Source of the DNA: Actinomadura barringtoniae
GTDB taxonomy: Bacteria; Actinomycetota; Actinomycetes; Streptosporangiales; Streptosporangiaceae
Length of the DNA: 64,000 nucleotides
Direction: 5' to 3'
NCBI RefSeq assembly: GCF_017573505.1
Contig: NZ_JAGEOJ010000010.1
Coordinates: 124,001-188,000, forward strand
Shown here piece by piece: positions 23,420 through 32,900 of the stretch. The position numbers and the translations under genes are program-made. Below the pieces are notes generated by a model, which was given only the letters and a program-made list of their open reading frames with translations, ran no database searches and was not told where the DNA came from. Position 1 is the first letter of the stretch. The number at the start of each line of letters is the position of its first letter.

Positions 23420-24331
23420 GTGAACACCGGTTCTCTGCGCCGTCGTGCCGTGACGGCGAGCGCGCTCGTGCTGACGGGCGCCCTCGCGCTGTCGGCCTGT
23501 GGCGAGAAGAAGGACGAGTCGGCGCAGCCGACGACGAAGGTCACTCCGAAGACCGGAGCCGACCAGGCGCTGGCCGCCAAGGTCCCCGCCGACGTCAAGT
23601 CCGACGGCAACCTCTCGGTGGGCACCGACGCCACGTACGCGCCGATGGAGTTCCTCGACACCGACAACAAGACCGTGATCGGCTTCGACGCCGACGTGAT
23701 CTCGGCGGTGGCGGGCAAGCTCGGGCTGAAGGCCACCTTCACCCCGGCGCCCTTCGCCGCGGTCATCCCGGGTGTCACCTCCGGGAAGACCGAGGCCGCG
23801 ATCTCCTCGTTCACCATCAACCCGGACCGGAAGAAGCAGGTCAACATGATCAGCTACTTCCAGGGCGCCACCCAGTGGCTGGTGAAGTCGGGCAACCCGG
23901 ACAAGATCGACATCAACAACGCCTGTGGCAAGAAGGTCGCCGTCCAGAAGGACACGACGCAGTCGGACGAGGACGTTCCGAAGCGCCAGAAGGCCTGCAA
24001 GTCCGCGAGCAAGCCCGGGATCACCGTCGACCCGTACCAGGACCAGGGCCAGGCCACCACCTCGGTCGCCACCGGCAAGGACCAGGCGATGCTCGCCGAC
24101 GCCCCCGTCGTGCAGTACGCGGTCAAGAAGACCAACGGCCAGCTCGAGACCCTCGGCGAGGCCTACGACCCGTTCAACTACGGCATCGTGGTCGACAAGA
24201 AGCAGACCCAGCTGGCCGAGGCCGTCCAGGGCGCCGTCCAGGCACTGATCGCCGACGGGACGATCAAGCAGATCGCCGACAAGTGGGCACTGAAGTCCGG
24301 CTTCATCGAGAAGTCGGTCATCAACCCCTGA
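23420..24331 (+). CDS. Polar amino acid ABC importer, substrate-binding lipoprotein (family 3)
   Basis: About 303 residues from GTG 23420 after GGAGGGGG. Lipobox LALSAC at about residue 26. The mature part is a family 3 solute-binding protein: LSVGTDATYAPMEFLD, GFDADVISAVAGKLGLK, GVTSGKTEAAISSFTINPDR and YGIVVDKKQTQLAEAVQGA. Such proteins bind glutamate, glutamine or other polar amino acids; specificity cannot be assigned. First gene of a three-gene importer operon. Confidence 0.93.
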   Translation: MNTGSLRRRAVTASALVLTGALALSACGEKKDESAQPTTKVTPKTGADQALAAKVPADVKSDGNLSVGTDATYAPMEFLDTDNKTVIGFDADVISAVAGKLGLKATFTPAPFAAVIPGVTSGKTEAAISSFTINPDRKKQVNMISYFQGATQWLVKSGNPDKIDINNACGKKVAVQKDTTQSDEDVPKRQKACKSASKPGITVDPYQDQGQATTSVATGKDQAMLADAPVVQYAVKKTNGQLETLGEAYDPFNYGIVVDKKQTQLAEAVQGAVQALIADGTIKQIADKWALKSGFIEKSVINP

Positions 24332-24335
24332 CGCC

Positions 24336-25297
24336 ATGACGGATACCACCAACGAACCGGAGCGGGCGCGGCCTGAGGCGATCAAGGCCGTGCCCGTCCG
24401 GCACCCCGGCCGCTGGCTCGCCGTCGCCGTCCTCGCCGTGCTCACGGCGATGTTCGTGCACATGCTGGTCACGAACAAGAACTTCCACTGGGACATCATC
24501 GTCGACAACGCGTTCCGGCCGAACGTGATCGAGGGTGTGCGGACCACGGTCTTCCTGACCATCGCGTCGATGATCATCGGCATCCTGCTGGGCATCGTGC
24601 TCGCGGTGATGCGGCTGTCGAGCAACCCCATCCTCAGCACGGTCTCGTGGCTCTACACGTGGTTCTTCCGCGCGGTGCCCCGGCTGGTGCTGGCGATCCT
24701 GTTCGGCAACATGGGAATCCTCTACAAGAAGTACACGCTGGGGTTCCCGTTCGAGCAGCAGGTCGGGGACCTGCTGGGCATCGACCTCAACACCACGATC
24801 TTCAGCGTCAAGGCCGCGACCCTGCTGAGCGGGCTGATGGCCGGCCTGCTCGCGCTGGCGCTGTCGGAGGCCGCCTACATGGCCGAGATCGTCCGGGCCG
24901 GCATCCTGTCGGTCGACCCGGGCCAGCGTGAGGCCGCTCAGGCCCTGGGCATGTCCCAGACGCGGCTCATGCGCAGGATCCTGCTGCCGCAGGCCATGCG
25001 GGTGATCATCCCGCCGACGGGCAATGAGACCATCGCCATGCTCAAGGACACGGCGCTCGTCGCATTCGTCCCGGTGACCAACGAGCTGTTCTTCCGTCTT
25101 CAGGCGGTCGGCACCCGGATGTTCCTCCCGTTCCCGATGCTCGTGGCCGCATGCCTCTGGTACGCGGGCCTGACGAGTGTTCTGCTGGTCGGGCAGTTCT
25201 TCATCGAGCGCCACTTCGCGCGCGGCACGGCCGTCACCGGAGAGAAACGCAGGGGCCTGCGAGCCCTCGGCTTCGGCAGCGGCAGCGGAGGTGCATG

Positions 25298-25298
<1 letters not shown>
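24336..25298 (+). CDS. Polar amino acid ABC importer, permease
   Basis: 320 residues of the His/Glu/Gln/Arg/opine permease type. The core contains VIEGVRTTVFLTIASMIIGI and the permease loop GQREAAQALGMSQTRLMRRI, followed by LPQAMRVIIPPTGNETIAMLKDTAL, a hallmark of this class (quoted in part: PPTGNETIAMLKDTAL). About six membrane segments. Four bases separate it from the binding-protein gene, and its stop overlaps the ATPase start. Confidence 0.93.
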
Positions 25299-26098
<800 letters not shown>

Positions 26099-26104
26099 GT
26101 CGAA

Positions 26105-26150
26105 GCCGAACGGCCCGTACACCGAAGGAAAGGTGTACGGGCCGTTCGGC
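26105..26150 (+). terminator. Terminator of the amino acid importer operon
   Basis: Perfect 19-bp stem (26105-26123 / 26132-26150, GCCGAACGGCCCGTACACC) with an 8-nt purine loop, directly after the ATPase stop. It also faces the 3' end of the leftward small secreted protein gene. Confidence 0.85.
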
Positions 26151-26162
26151 ATTCGCCGGTGA

Positions 26163-26459
26163 TCAGCAGGCCTCGACCCGCCAGTTGGTGGTGTATCGGA
26201 CGGACGCCCACGCGTCGGTCTCACCCGGATCGATCGTCTTGCAGTTCAGCTTCCAGCCGTCCAGATTCACTCGAAAGCTGTGCTTCTTCGAGCACTTGTT
26301 GCGGACGGCGTAGATGTAGTCGTTCTCTCCGTATTTCGGTCCGAAGGAACGAACGCCGCAGAAGCCTGGGTCGGCCGACGCCGACTGGATCGGAACGGAC
26401 GCGCCCGCGAAGGCGACCATGGCGGCTGCTCCGAGCGTTGCGATTCGAGCCCTGGTCAT
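26163..26459 (-). CDS. Small secreted four-cysteine protein, paralogue 1
   Basis: 98 residues with a signal peptide ending near SASA (about residue 29). The mature protein is about 69 residues with four Cys: DPGFCGVRSFG, YAVRNKCSKKHSFRV, LNCKTIDPGE, and a C-terminal Cys (RVEAC). It is a tandem paralogue of the next gene upstream. The Cys order and the C-terminal Cys recall the two-disulfide beta-sandwich of Streptomyces alpha-amylase inhibitors (tendamistat type), but I see no conserved inhibitory triplet, so that is only a structural guess. Function unknown. Confidence 0.72.
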   Translation of the reverse strand: MTRARIATLGAAAMVAFAGASVPIQSASADPGFCGVRSFGPKYGENDYIYAVRNKCSKKHSFRVNLDGWKLNCKTIDPGETDAWASVRYTTNWRVEAC

Positions 26460-26516
26460 TCGATCACGCCTTTCTCTCGCTGTCTGTGCTGCCGCGGTGA
26501 GAACGGTGCCCGGGTG

Positions 26517-26819
26517 CTAGCAGGCCTCGACCCACCAGTTCTTGTCGAGCGTGATCAGCGACCAGGCCTCCCAGTCGTTCGGGCTGATCGGCTTGCAGAC
26601 CTGCTTTCCCGCGGCCGAGAGAACGATGCGGAAGCTGTGCGTCTTGGAGCACTTGTTCCGGACCGCGTAGATCCACTTTGCGCCGCTTCCCTTCGGTCCA
26701 AAGGCGCGGACGCCACAGAATCCGGGATCGGCGGACGCCGGTTGAGTGGAAAGTGCCGTCGCGGTGGCGAGGGACAGAACGGTTGCCGCTCCCAGCGCGG
26801 TGATTCGGCGCAAGTGCAT
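26517..26819 (-). CDS. Small secreted four-cysteine protein, paralogue 2
   Basis: 100 residues, signal peptide to about residue 30 (QPASA). The mature part opens with the same DPGFCGVRAFGPK as its neighbour, followed by YAVRNKCSKTHSFRI, VCKPISPNDWEAW and a final VEAC. About half of the mature residues match the 26163 paralogue, and all four Cys are kept. Both genes read leftwards with 57 bases between them. Tandem duplication of an extracellular disulfide-stabilised protein is clear; activity is unknown. Confidence 0.72.
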   Translation of the reverse strand: MHLRRITALGAATVLSLATATALSTQPASADPGFCGVRAFGPKGSGAKWIYAVRNKCSKTHSFRIVLSAAGKQVCKPISPNDWEAWSLITLDKNWWVEAC

Positions 26820-27073
26820 TCAACACTCCAGCTGGTCCCAATGGATTGGTTCTCCCCGTGATTGGGTGGAGAGATCTTCTCGGAGGTCCAATGCGGAGTC
26901 AAGGTGGGGTAGATCACACGAAATATGAAGATTCAAGCAGAAGGTCCCATTTGTTCAATTTGCTCCGGCTTTGAGTCGTTCAGGACGTGGAGTCCTGGCG
27001 TGATGTCCCCGGCCCCGTGTTCAGCCGTGGGTGGGCCGCTCGTCGTCCGGGGCCGCGGCCTAAGGTGGGGCGC

Positions 27074-28042
27074 ATGTTCGCTGTCACGGCTTCGCGGTTC
27101 GATGGAGACAATCCCCTGAACGGGCTGACGCTCGGGGAGCGGCCCGATCCTGAGGTGCCCGAGGGGTGGGCGCTGGTCACGGTCAAGGCGACCGCCCTCA
27201 ACCATCACGATCTCTGGTCGCTCAAGGGGGTCGGGCTGCGGGAGGAGCGGCTGCCGATCGTTCTGGGGTGCGACGCGGCCGGGGTCGACGAGGACGGGAA
27301 CGAGGTCATCGTGCACTCGGTGATCGGCGACCCGGATCGTGGGGGAGGGGACGAGACGCTCGACCCGAAGCGGTCGCTGCTGTCGGAGTCCTATGACGGG
27401 ACGTTCGCCGAGAAGGTGGCGGTGCCGAAGCGGAATCTGGTGCCCAAGCCGGCGGAGCTGTCCTTTGAGGAGGCGGCCTGCCTGCCTACGGCCTGGCTGA
27501 CCGCCTATCGGATGCTCTTCGACAAGGCGGGGCTGCAGCCGGGGTCGAGCGTGCTGGTGCAGGGGGCGGGTGGGGGTGTTTCCACTGCTCTGATTGCGCT
27601 GGGGTCGGCGGCGGGGTATCGCATGTACGTGACCGGGCGGAGTGAGGCCAAGCGGAAGCGGGCCTTGGAACTGGGCGCCGATGGGGTCTTCGAGCCGGGG
27701 GCTCGGCTTCCCGAGCGGGTGGACGCCGTCATGGAGACCGTGGGCGAGGCGACGTGGTCGCACTCGCTGAAGTCGCTGCGGCCCGGAGGGCGGATCGTGG
27801 TGTCGGGCGCGACGAGCGGTCAGGTGCCGCCGGCGGAGCTCAACCGGGTGTTCTTCCTGCAGCTGTCGGTCGTCGGGTCCACGATGGGGACGCGGGAGCA
27901 GCTGGCGCGGCTGGCGAAGTTCCTGGTCAAGACGGGCGTGCGGCCGAAGATCGACCGGGTGCTGCCGCTGGCGCGGGCGGACGAGGGGTTCGCCGCGATG
28001 CACGAGGGCGAGATCTTCGGAAAGATCGTCTTTACTCCTTAG
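27074..28042 (+). CDS. MDR (quinone oxidoreductase-like) zinc-type dehydrogenase
   Basis: 322 residues. GroES-like N-domain (ATALNHHDLWSLKGVG, LPIVLGCDAAGVDEDGNEV) and Rossmann domain (SSVLVQGAGGGVSTALIALG, YVTGRSEAKRKRALELGADG). It ends with the typical EGFAAMHEGEIFGKIVFTP. Substrate not predictable; NAD(P)H-dependent reduction of quinones or enones is the commonest activity. AAGGTGGGG precedes ATG 27074. The gene's last 11 bases overlap the convergent PadR gene. Confidence 0.87.
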   Translation: MFAVTASRFDGDNPLNGLTLGERPDPEVPEGWALVTVKATALNHHDLWSLKGVGLREERLPIVLGCDAAGVDEDGNEVIVHSVIGDPDRGGGDETLDPKRSLLSESYDGTFAEKVAVPKRNLVPKPAELSFEEAACLPTAWLTAYRMLFDKAGLQPGSSVLVQGAGGGVSTALIALGSAAGYRMYVTGRSEAKRKRALELGADGVFEPGARLPERVDAVMETVGEATWSHSLKSLRPGGRIVVSGATSGQVPPAELNRVFFLQLSVVGSTMGTREQLARLAKFLVKTGVRPKIDRVLPLARADEGFAAMHEGEIFGKIVFTP

Positions 28043-28754
28043 CGCGGAAGACCTCGCCGCGCAGGCGGTCGCGGGTCTCCTCCAGCACGGCCTGGACGGC
28101 GGCGAGGTCGTCGTCGTTCAGGCTGGAGTCCTTGACGGCCGAACGGACGTCCTCGACGAACCCCCCGAGCAGGCGCTCCAGCTTGAGGCGGGCCAGGTCG
28201 TCCTGGGAGCCGGTCGCGGTGCGCCAGGCGTCCTCCCAGTTCTGCCGCCACTCTTCCTTCCAGGCCTGCTTCTGCTCGCGCCAGTAGTCCTTCTGGCGGC
28301 GCCACTCCTCCTTCTGGCGGTCGGTGGCGTCCCGCCAGGCCTGCTTGGAGGTGGTCTTGCCCTGGTCGCGCATGTCGCGGGCGGCGGCGGTCAGCTCCTC
28401 GCGGAGGCTGCGCACGGTCTGGCGGACGTCCTGCTGGACCTCGCGGGCGAACTCCTGGGCCGAGGCGGAGATCTCCTCCTCGAGCTCGGCCAGCTCGTCC
28501 ATCCGGCGTTCGAGCTCGTCGCGGCCCTTGTCGGTCAGCGAGTAGACCTTCTTGCCCTTGATCAGCTCGTGGCTGACCAGGCCCTCGGACTCCAGCCGGG
28601 CGAGACGCGGGTAGATCGTGCCGGGTGAGGGCGAGTAGACCCCGAGGAACCGGTCCTGAAGGAGCCGGATGACCTCATAGCCGTGCCGCGGGCTCTCCTC
28701 GAGGAGCTTGAGCAGGTACAGCCGGAGGCGGCCATGGCCGAAGACGGGGCTCAA
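28032..28754 (-). CDS. PadR family transcriptional regulator with long Trp-rich C-terminal helix
   Basis: 240 residues. PadR winged helix at about 8-90: GRLRLYLLKLLEESPRHGYE, PSPGTIYPRLARLESEGLV, KVYSLTDKGRDEL. The C-terminal part (about 95-190) is a very charged predicted coiled coil with regularly spaced Trp (RQKEEWRRQKDYWREQKQAW), well beyond the usual PadR dimerisation helices. TTG start at 28754, with ATGGAGAAG of the upstream DUF4097 gene supplying the ribosome-binding site two bases past that gene's stop, implying coupling. It probably autoregulates the shared promoter at 29620-29660. Confidence 0.88.
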   Translation of the reverse strand: MSPVFGHGRLRLYLLKLLEESPRHGYEVIRLLQDRFLGVYSPSPGTIYPRLARLESEGLVSHELIKGKKVYSLTDKGRDELERRMDELAELEEEISASAQEFAREVQQDVRQTVRSLREELTAAARDMRDQGKTTSKQAWRDATDRQKEEWRRQKDYWREQKQAWKEEWRQNWEDAWRTATGSQDDLARLKLERLLGGFVEDVRSAVKDSSLNDDDLAAVQAVLEETRDRLRGEVFRAKE

Positions 28755-28755
28755 C

Positions 28756-29583
28756 TCACTTCTCCATTTCGGGTGTGCTGATCGCGGGGGCGTCGTCCGA
28801 GGGGCGTCCGAGGACGGTGACGCGGCCCGACACCGAGTTGACCGAGAGGCGGCCGGTGCCGTCCCCCAGCTGCCCGGCGATGTTCCGGCCGAACGGGCGT
28901 TCCTGCCGGTCCAGTCCCTCGAACGAGGTGTCGATCCGGCCGGCGGCCGAGGTCAGCGAGACCCCCGCCGAGATCCAGTCCGGAACGCGCAGGACCACCT
29001 CGCCCGACACGGTGTTGACGTCGATGCGGCTGTCGGGGTTCAGGTCGACGTCGGCGGCGATGCGGCCGCTCACCGTCCGGGCGGCCAGCGACTCGACCGC
29101 CCCGCCCGCCAGCGACAGGTCGCCGGAGACCGAGGTGAAGGACACCTTGCCGTCCAGGCCTTGAGCCTCGATCGCGCCGGAGACGGTGTTGGCGTCGATG
29201 GCGCCGGTCACGCCGTCCAGGGTGACGGTCCCGGCGGCGCTCTTGATCGAGGTACGCGAGTGCAGGCCGGTGATCATGCCGTCGGCCGACACGAGGTTGA
29301 TGCTGACCGGGCAGTCGCGCGGCACGGTCACGGTGACGGTGGCCCGGCAGCGCTGCTGGCGCAGCCAGCTCAGCACGCCCTCCCACATCCGCTCATGGCT
29401 GATGGTGAGCATGCCCGCCTCGTGCGTGATGACCAGGGGCGGGCCGTCGACCGAGTCGATGTGCACCGACGGCTTCTCGTCGGAGGCCAGTACCGAGATG
29501 CTGCCCGAGATCAGCGTGGCCTTGAGCGCCACCACGCCGTCGAAGTCCAGCGAGGTCGGTTCGTCGATCGTCCACCGCGACAT
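28756..29583 (-). CDS. DUF4097 family beta-strand repeat protein
   Basis: About 275 residues of repeating beta-helix-like strands: INLVSADGMITG, IKSAAGTVTLDGVTGAIDAN, TVSGAIEA, SVSGDLSLAGG, TVSGRIAAD, TVSGEVVLRVP, SVSGRVTVLG. The VSG turn every ~20 residues defines DUF4097 (adhesin-like) domains. No signal peptide, so it is cytoplasmic or membrane-associated. ATG 29583 lies seven bases after GGAAGG; an ATG two codons earlier is too close. DUF4097 genes are often paired with PadR genes as here, and the pair is thought to be an envelope- or stress-sensing unit; function remains unproven. Confidence 0.85.
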   Translation of the reverse strand: MSRWTIDEPTSLDFDGVVALKATLISGSISVLASDEKPSVHIDSVDGPPLVITHEAGMLTISHERMWEGVLSWLRQQRCRATVTVTVPRDCPVSINLVSADGMITGLHSRTSIKSAAGTVTLDGVTGAIDANTVSGAIEAQGLDGKVSFTSVSGDLSLAGGAVESLAARTVSGRIAADVDLNPDSRIDVNTVSGEVVLRVPDWISAGVSLTSAAGRIDTSFEGLDRQERPFGRNIAGQLGDGTGRLSVNSVSGRVTVLGRPSDDAPAISTPEMEK

Positions 29584-29619
29584 GGGCATGCCTTCCGTCC
29601 GCTCCACCGTTCAGTAAAC

Positions 29620-29660
29620 ACGATATGTCGCGTTCACCGAAAGTCAAGATGTATCGCGTT
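29620..29660 (-). promoter_or_regulatory. Promoter and putative PadR operator of the DUF4097-padR operon
   Basis: Reading leftwards, TTGACT (29647-29642), a 16-nt spacer and TATCGT (29625-29620) form a canonical -35/-10 pair. Two similar 13-mers, AACGCGATACATC (29660-29648) and AACGCGACATATC (29634-29622), overlap the -35 and -10 and are candidate PadR binding sites. Confidence 0.55.
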
Positions 29661-29671
29661 TGCCCCCGGGG

Positions 29672-29848
29672 TCAGTCCTCGTCGTCGTCCAGCCGGGCGA
29701 GCCAGGTGGCCAGCCGTTCCACGGGCGTCTCGAACTCGGGGTTCAGGTCGACGAACTCGCGCAGCCGGTCGGCCAGCCACGACAGGCTGACCTCCTCGCC
29801 GCCGCGGCGCTCGACCAGCTCCTCGATCCCCCGGTCGGTGAAGTACAT
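29672..29848 (-). CDS. DUF6104 family small protein
   Basis: 58 residues: MYFTDRGIEELVERRGGEEV, then LSWLADRLREFVDLNPEFE and an acidic tail (LDDDED). Compact, helical and very acidic; cytoplasmic. The same small protein is often found beside the 2-oxoglutarate dehydrogenase gene in actinobacteria, as here (kgd starts the next leftward unit upstream). ATG 29848 follows GAGAGA. Function unknown. Confidence 0.75.
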   Translation of the reverse strand: MYFTDRGIEELVERRGGEEVSLSWLADRLREFVDLNPEFETPVERLATWLARLDDDED

Positions 29849-29878
29849 TCTCGTGATCTCTCTCAGGTGATATGCCGA

Positions 29879-29911
29879 GGGCCCCGGCGCGCCACCTGCG
29901 CGCCGAGGCCC
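29879..29911 (-). terminator. Terminator downstream of kgd
   Basis: 14-bp stem with one mismatch (29879-29892 / 29898-29911, core CGGCGCGC/GCGCGCCG) and 5-nt loop, 33 bases past the kgd stop and before the DUF6104 start. Confidence 0.6.
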
Positions 29912-29943
29912 CCGGAACGGGCTGAACGCCCTTGCTCTCGCGC

Positions 29944-32900
29944 TTACTTCTTCTCGTCGAACAGCCGGCCCAGCAGGGCTTCCTGCTCGGCCGCGTGCAG
30001 CTTGGCCGAGCCGATGGCCGGGGAGGCCGACGCCGGGCGGGAGACCCGCGCCAGCTGCCTGCCCTCCAGGTGCTGCGGCAGCTTGAGCGCGAAGAACGGC
30101 CACGCGCCCATGTTGGCCGGCTCGTCCTGGACGTAGACGATCTCGGCGTCATCCGGGTACTTGGCCAGCTCGGCCTTGATCTCCTCGACGGGCGGCGGGT
30201 AGAGCCGCTCGACCCGGACCACGGCCGTGTCGGTCACGCCGGCGGCCTTCCGGGCGTTGATCACGTCGTAGTAGATCTTGCCGGTGGTGAGCAGCACCCG
30301 CTTGACCGACGACGGCTGGATCGCCGGGTCGACCTCGGGGATGACCGGCTGGAACGCGCCGGCGGTGATCTGCTCGACCGACGAGGTCGCCGCCTTCAGC
30401 CGCAGCAGCGACTTGGGCGTGAACACGACCAGCGGCTTGTTGCGCTCGGCCAGCACCTGCCAGCGCAGCAGGTGGAAGTAGTTGGCCGGGGTGGTCGGGT
30501 AGACCACGGTCATGTTGTCCTGGGCGCACAGCTGCAGGTAACGCTCGATGCGCGCCGAGGAGTGGTCGGGCCCCTGACCCTCGTAGCCGTGCGGCAGCAG
30601 CAGCACGACACCCGAACGCTGGCCCCACTTCTGCTCGCCGGACGAGATGTACTCGTCGACGATCGACTGGGCGCCGTTGGCGAAGTCGCCGAACTGGGCC
30701 TCCCAGGCGACCAGCGCGTCGGGCCGGGTCATCGAGTAGCCGTACTCGAAGCCCATCGCCGCGTACTCGCTGAGCAGCGAGTCGTGCGCGTAGAACTTGG
30801 AGATGCCCTGCCCGAACTGGCGCAGCGGGGTGTACTCCTCGCCGGTCTTGCGGTCCACCAGCACCGCGTGGCGCTGGCCGAACGTGCCGCGGCGGGTATC
30901 CTGGCCGACCAGGCGGACCGGGTGGCCGTCGATCAGCAGCGAGCCCATCGCCAGCATCTCGCCGGTCGCCCAGTCCAGCGCGTCGTCCTCGACCGACTGC
31001 ACGCGGCGCTGCAGGATCGGCTGGAGCCGCGGGTGGACGGTGAAGCCCTCGGGCAGCGTCACCTGCGTCTCGATGATCCGCTTCACGACCTCCTGGGAGA
31101 TCGCGGTGCCCGCCGAGCCGTGGTCGATCGGGATGCGCTCCTCGACGTCCGGCTTCACCACCGAGCCCGGCTCGGCCGGCTTCTTGACGGCCTCACGGGT
31201 CTCGGTGAACGCGCGCTCCAGTTGCTCCTGGTAGTCGCGCAGCGCCGCCTCGGCCTCCTCGACGGTGATGTCGCCGCGGCCGATCAGCGCCTCGGTGTAG
31301 AGCTTGCGCACCGAGCGCTTGGCGTCGATCAGGTCGTACATCAGCGGCTGGGTGAACGAGGGGTTCTCGCCCTCGTTGTGGCCCCGGCGCCGGTAGCAGA
31401 CCATGTCGACGACGACGTCCTTCTTGAACGTCTGGCGGTACTCGAAGGCCAGCAGCGCGACCCGGGCGCAGGCCTCGGGGTCGTCGCCGTTCACGTGGAA
31501 GATCGGCGCCTGGATCATCCGCGCCACGTCGGTGGCGTACACCGAGGAGCGCGAGTACTCGGGGGCCGTGGTGAAGCCCACCTGGTTGTTGATGATCACG
31601 TGCACGGTGCCGCCGGTGCGGTAGCCGCGCAGCTGCGACAGGTTCAGCGTCTCGGCCACGACGCCCTGGCCGGCGAACGCGGCGTCGCCGTGGATCAGGA
31701 CCGGCAGCACGGTGAAGCCCGCCTCGCCGACGTCCAGGATGTCCTGCTTGGCGCGGACGACGCCCTCCAGCACCGGGTCGACCGTCTCCAGGTGGGAGGG
31801 GTTGGCGACCAGCGAGGTGTGGATCTTGGAGCCGTCGGGCGCCACGAAGTCGCCCTCGGCGCCCAGGTGGTACTTCACGTCGCCGGAGCCCTGGGCGCTG
31901 CGCGGGTCGAGGTTGCCCTCGAACTCGCCGAAGATCTGGCCGTAGGACTTGCCGACGATGTTGGCGAGCACGTTCAGCCGGCCGCGGTGGGCCATGCCGA
32001 TGACGACCTCGTCCAGGTGCTCGGTCGCGGCCGCGGAGATCACCGAGTCGAGCAGCGGGATCACCGACTCGCCGCCCTCGAGCGAGAACCGCTTCTGGCC
32101 GACGAACTTGGTCTGCAGGAACGTCTCGAAGGCCTCGGCGCTGTTCAGCCGGCGCAGCACGTGCAGCTGCTCGTCGCGCGAGGGCTTCTCGTGCGGGACC
32201 TCGACGCGCTCCTGGATCCAGGCGCGCTCCTCGGGGTCCTGCATGTGCATGTACTCGATGCCGACCGTACGGCAGTAGGCCATCCGGAGCACGCCGAGGA
32301 TGTCGCGCAGCTTCATGGTCGGCTTGCCGCCGAACCCGCCGGTCGCGAACTCGCGCTCCAGGTCCCACAGGGTGAGGCCGTGCTTCAGGATGTCCAGGTC
32401 GGGATGGCGGCGCTGCTTGTACTCCAGCGGGTCGGTGTCGGCCATCAGATGGCCGCGGACCCGGTAGGCGTGGATCAGCTCGTGCACCCGGGCGACCTTG
32501 GCGACGTCGTCCTCGTGCGTCGCCGAGATGTCCTGGACCCAGCGCACCGGCTCGTACGGGATGCGCAGCGCTTCAAAAAGGTCGTCATAGAAGCCGTCGG
32601 CGCCCAGCAGCAGCTGGTGCACCCGGCGCAGGAAGTCGCCCGACTGGGCGCCCTGGATGATGCGGTGGTCATAGGTGGAGGTCAGCGTCATGACCTTGCT
32701 GATCCCCATGCGGGACAGCGTGTCGGAGGACGCACCGGCGAACTCGGCCGGGTACTCCATGGCGCCGACGCCGATGATCGTGCCCTGGCCCGGCATCAGG
32801 CGCGGCACCGAGTGCACCGTGCCGATCGTGCCCGGGTTGGTCAGGCTGATCGTGGTGCCCTGGTAGTCCTCGATCGTCAGCTTGTTGTTGCGGGCCTTGC

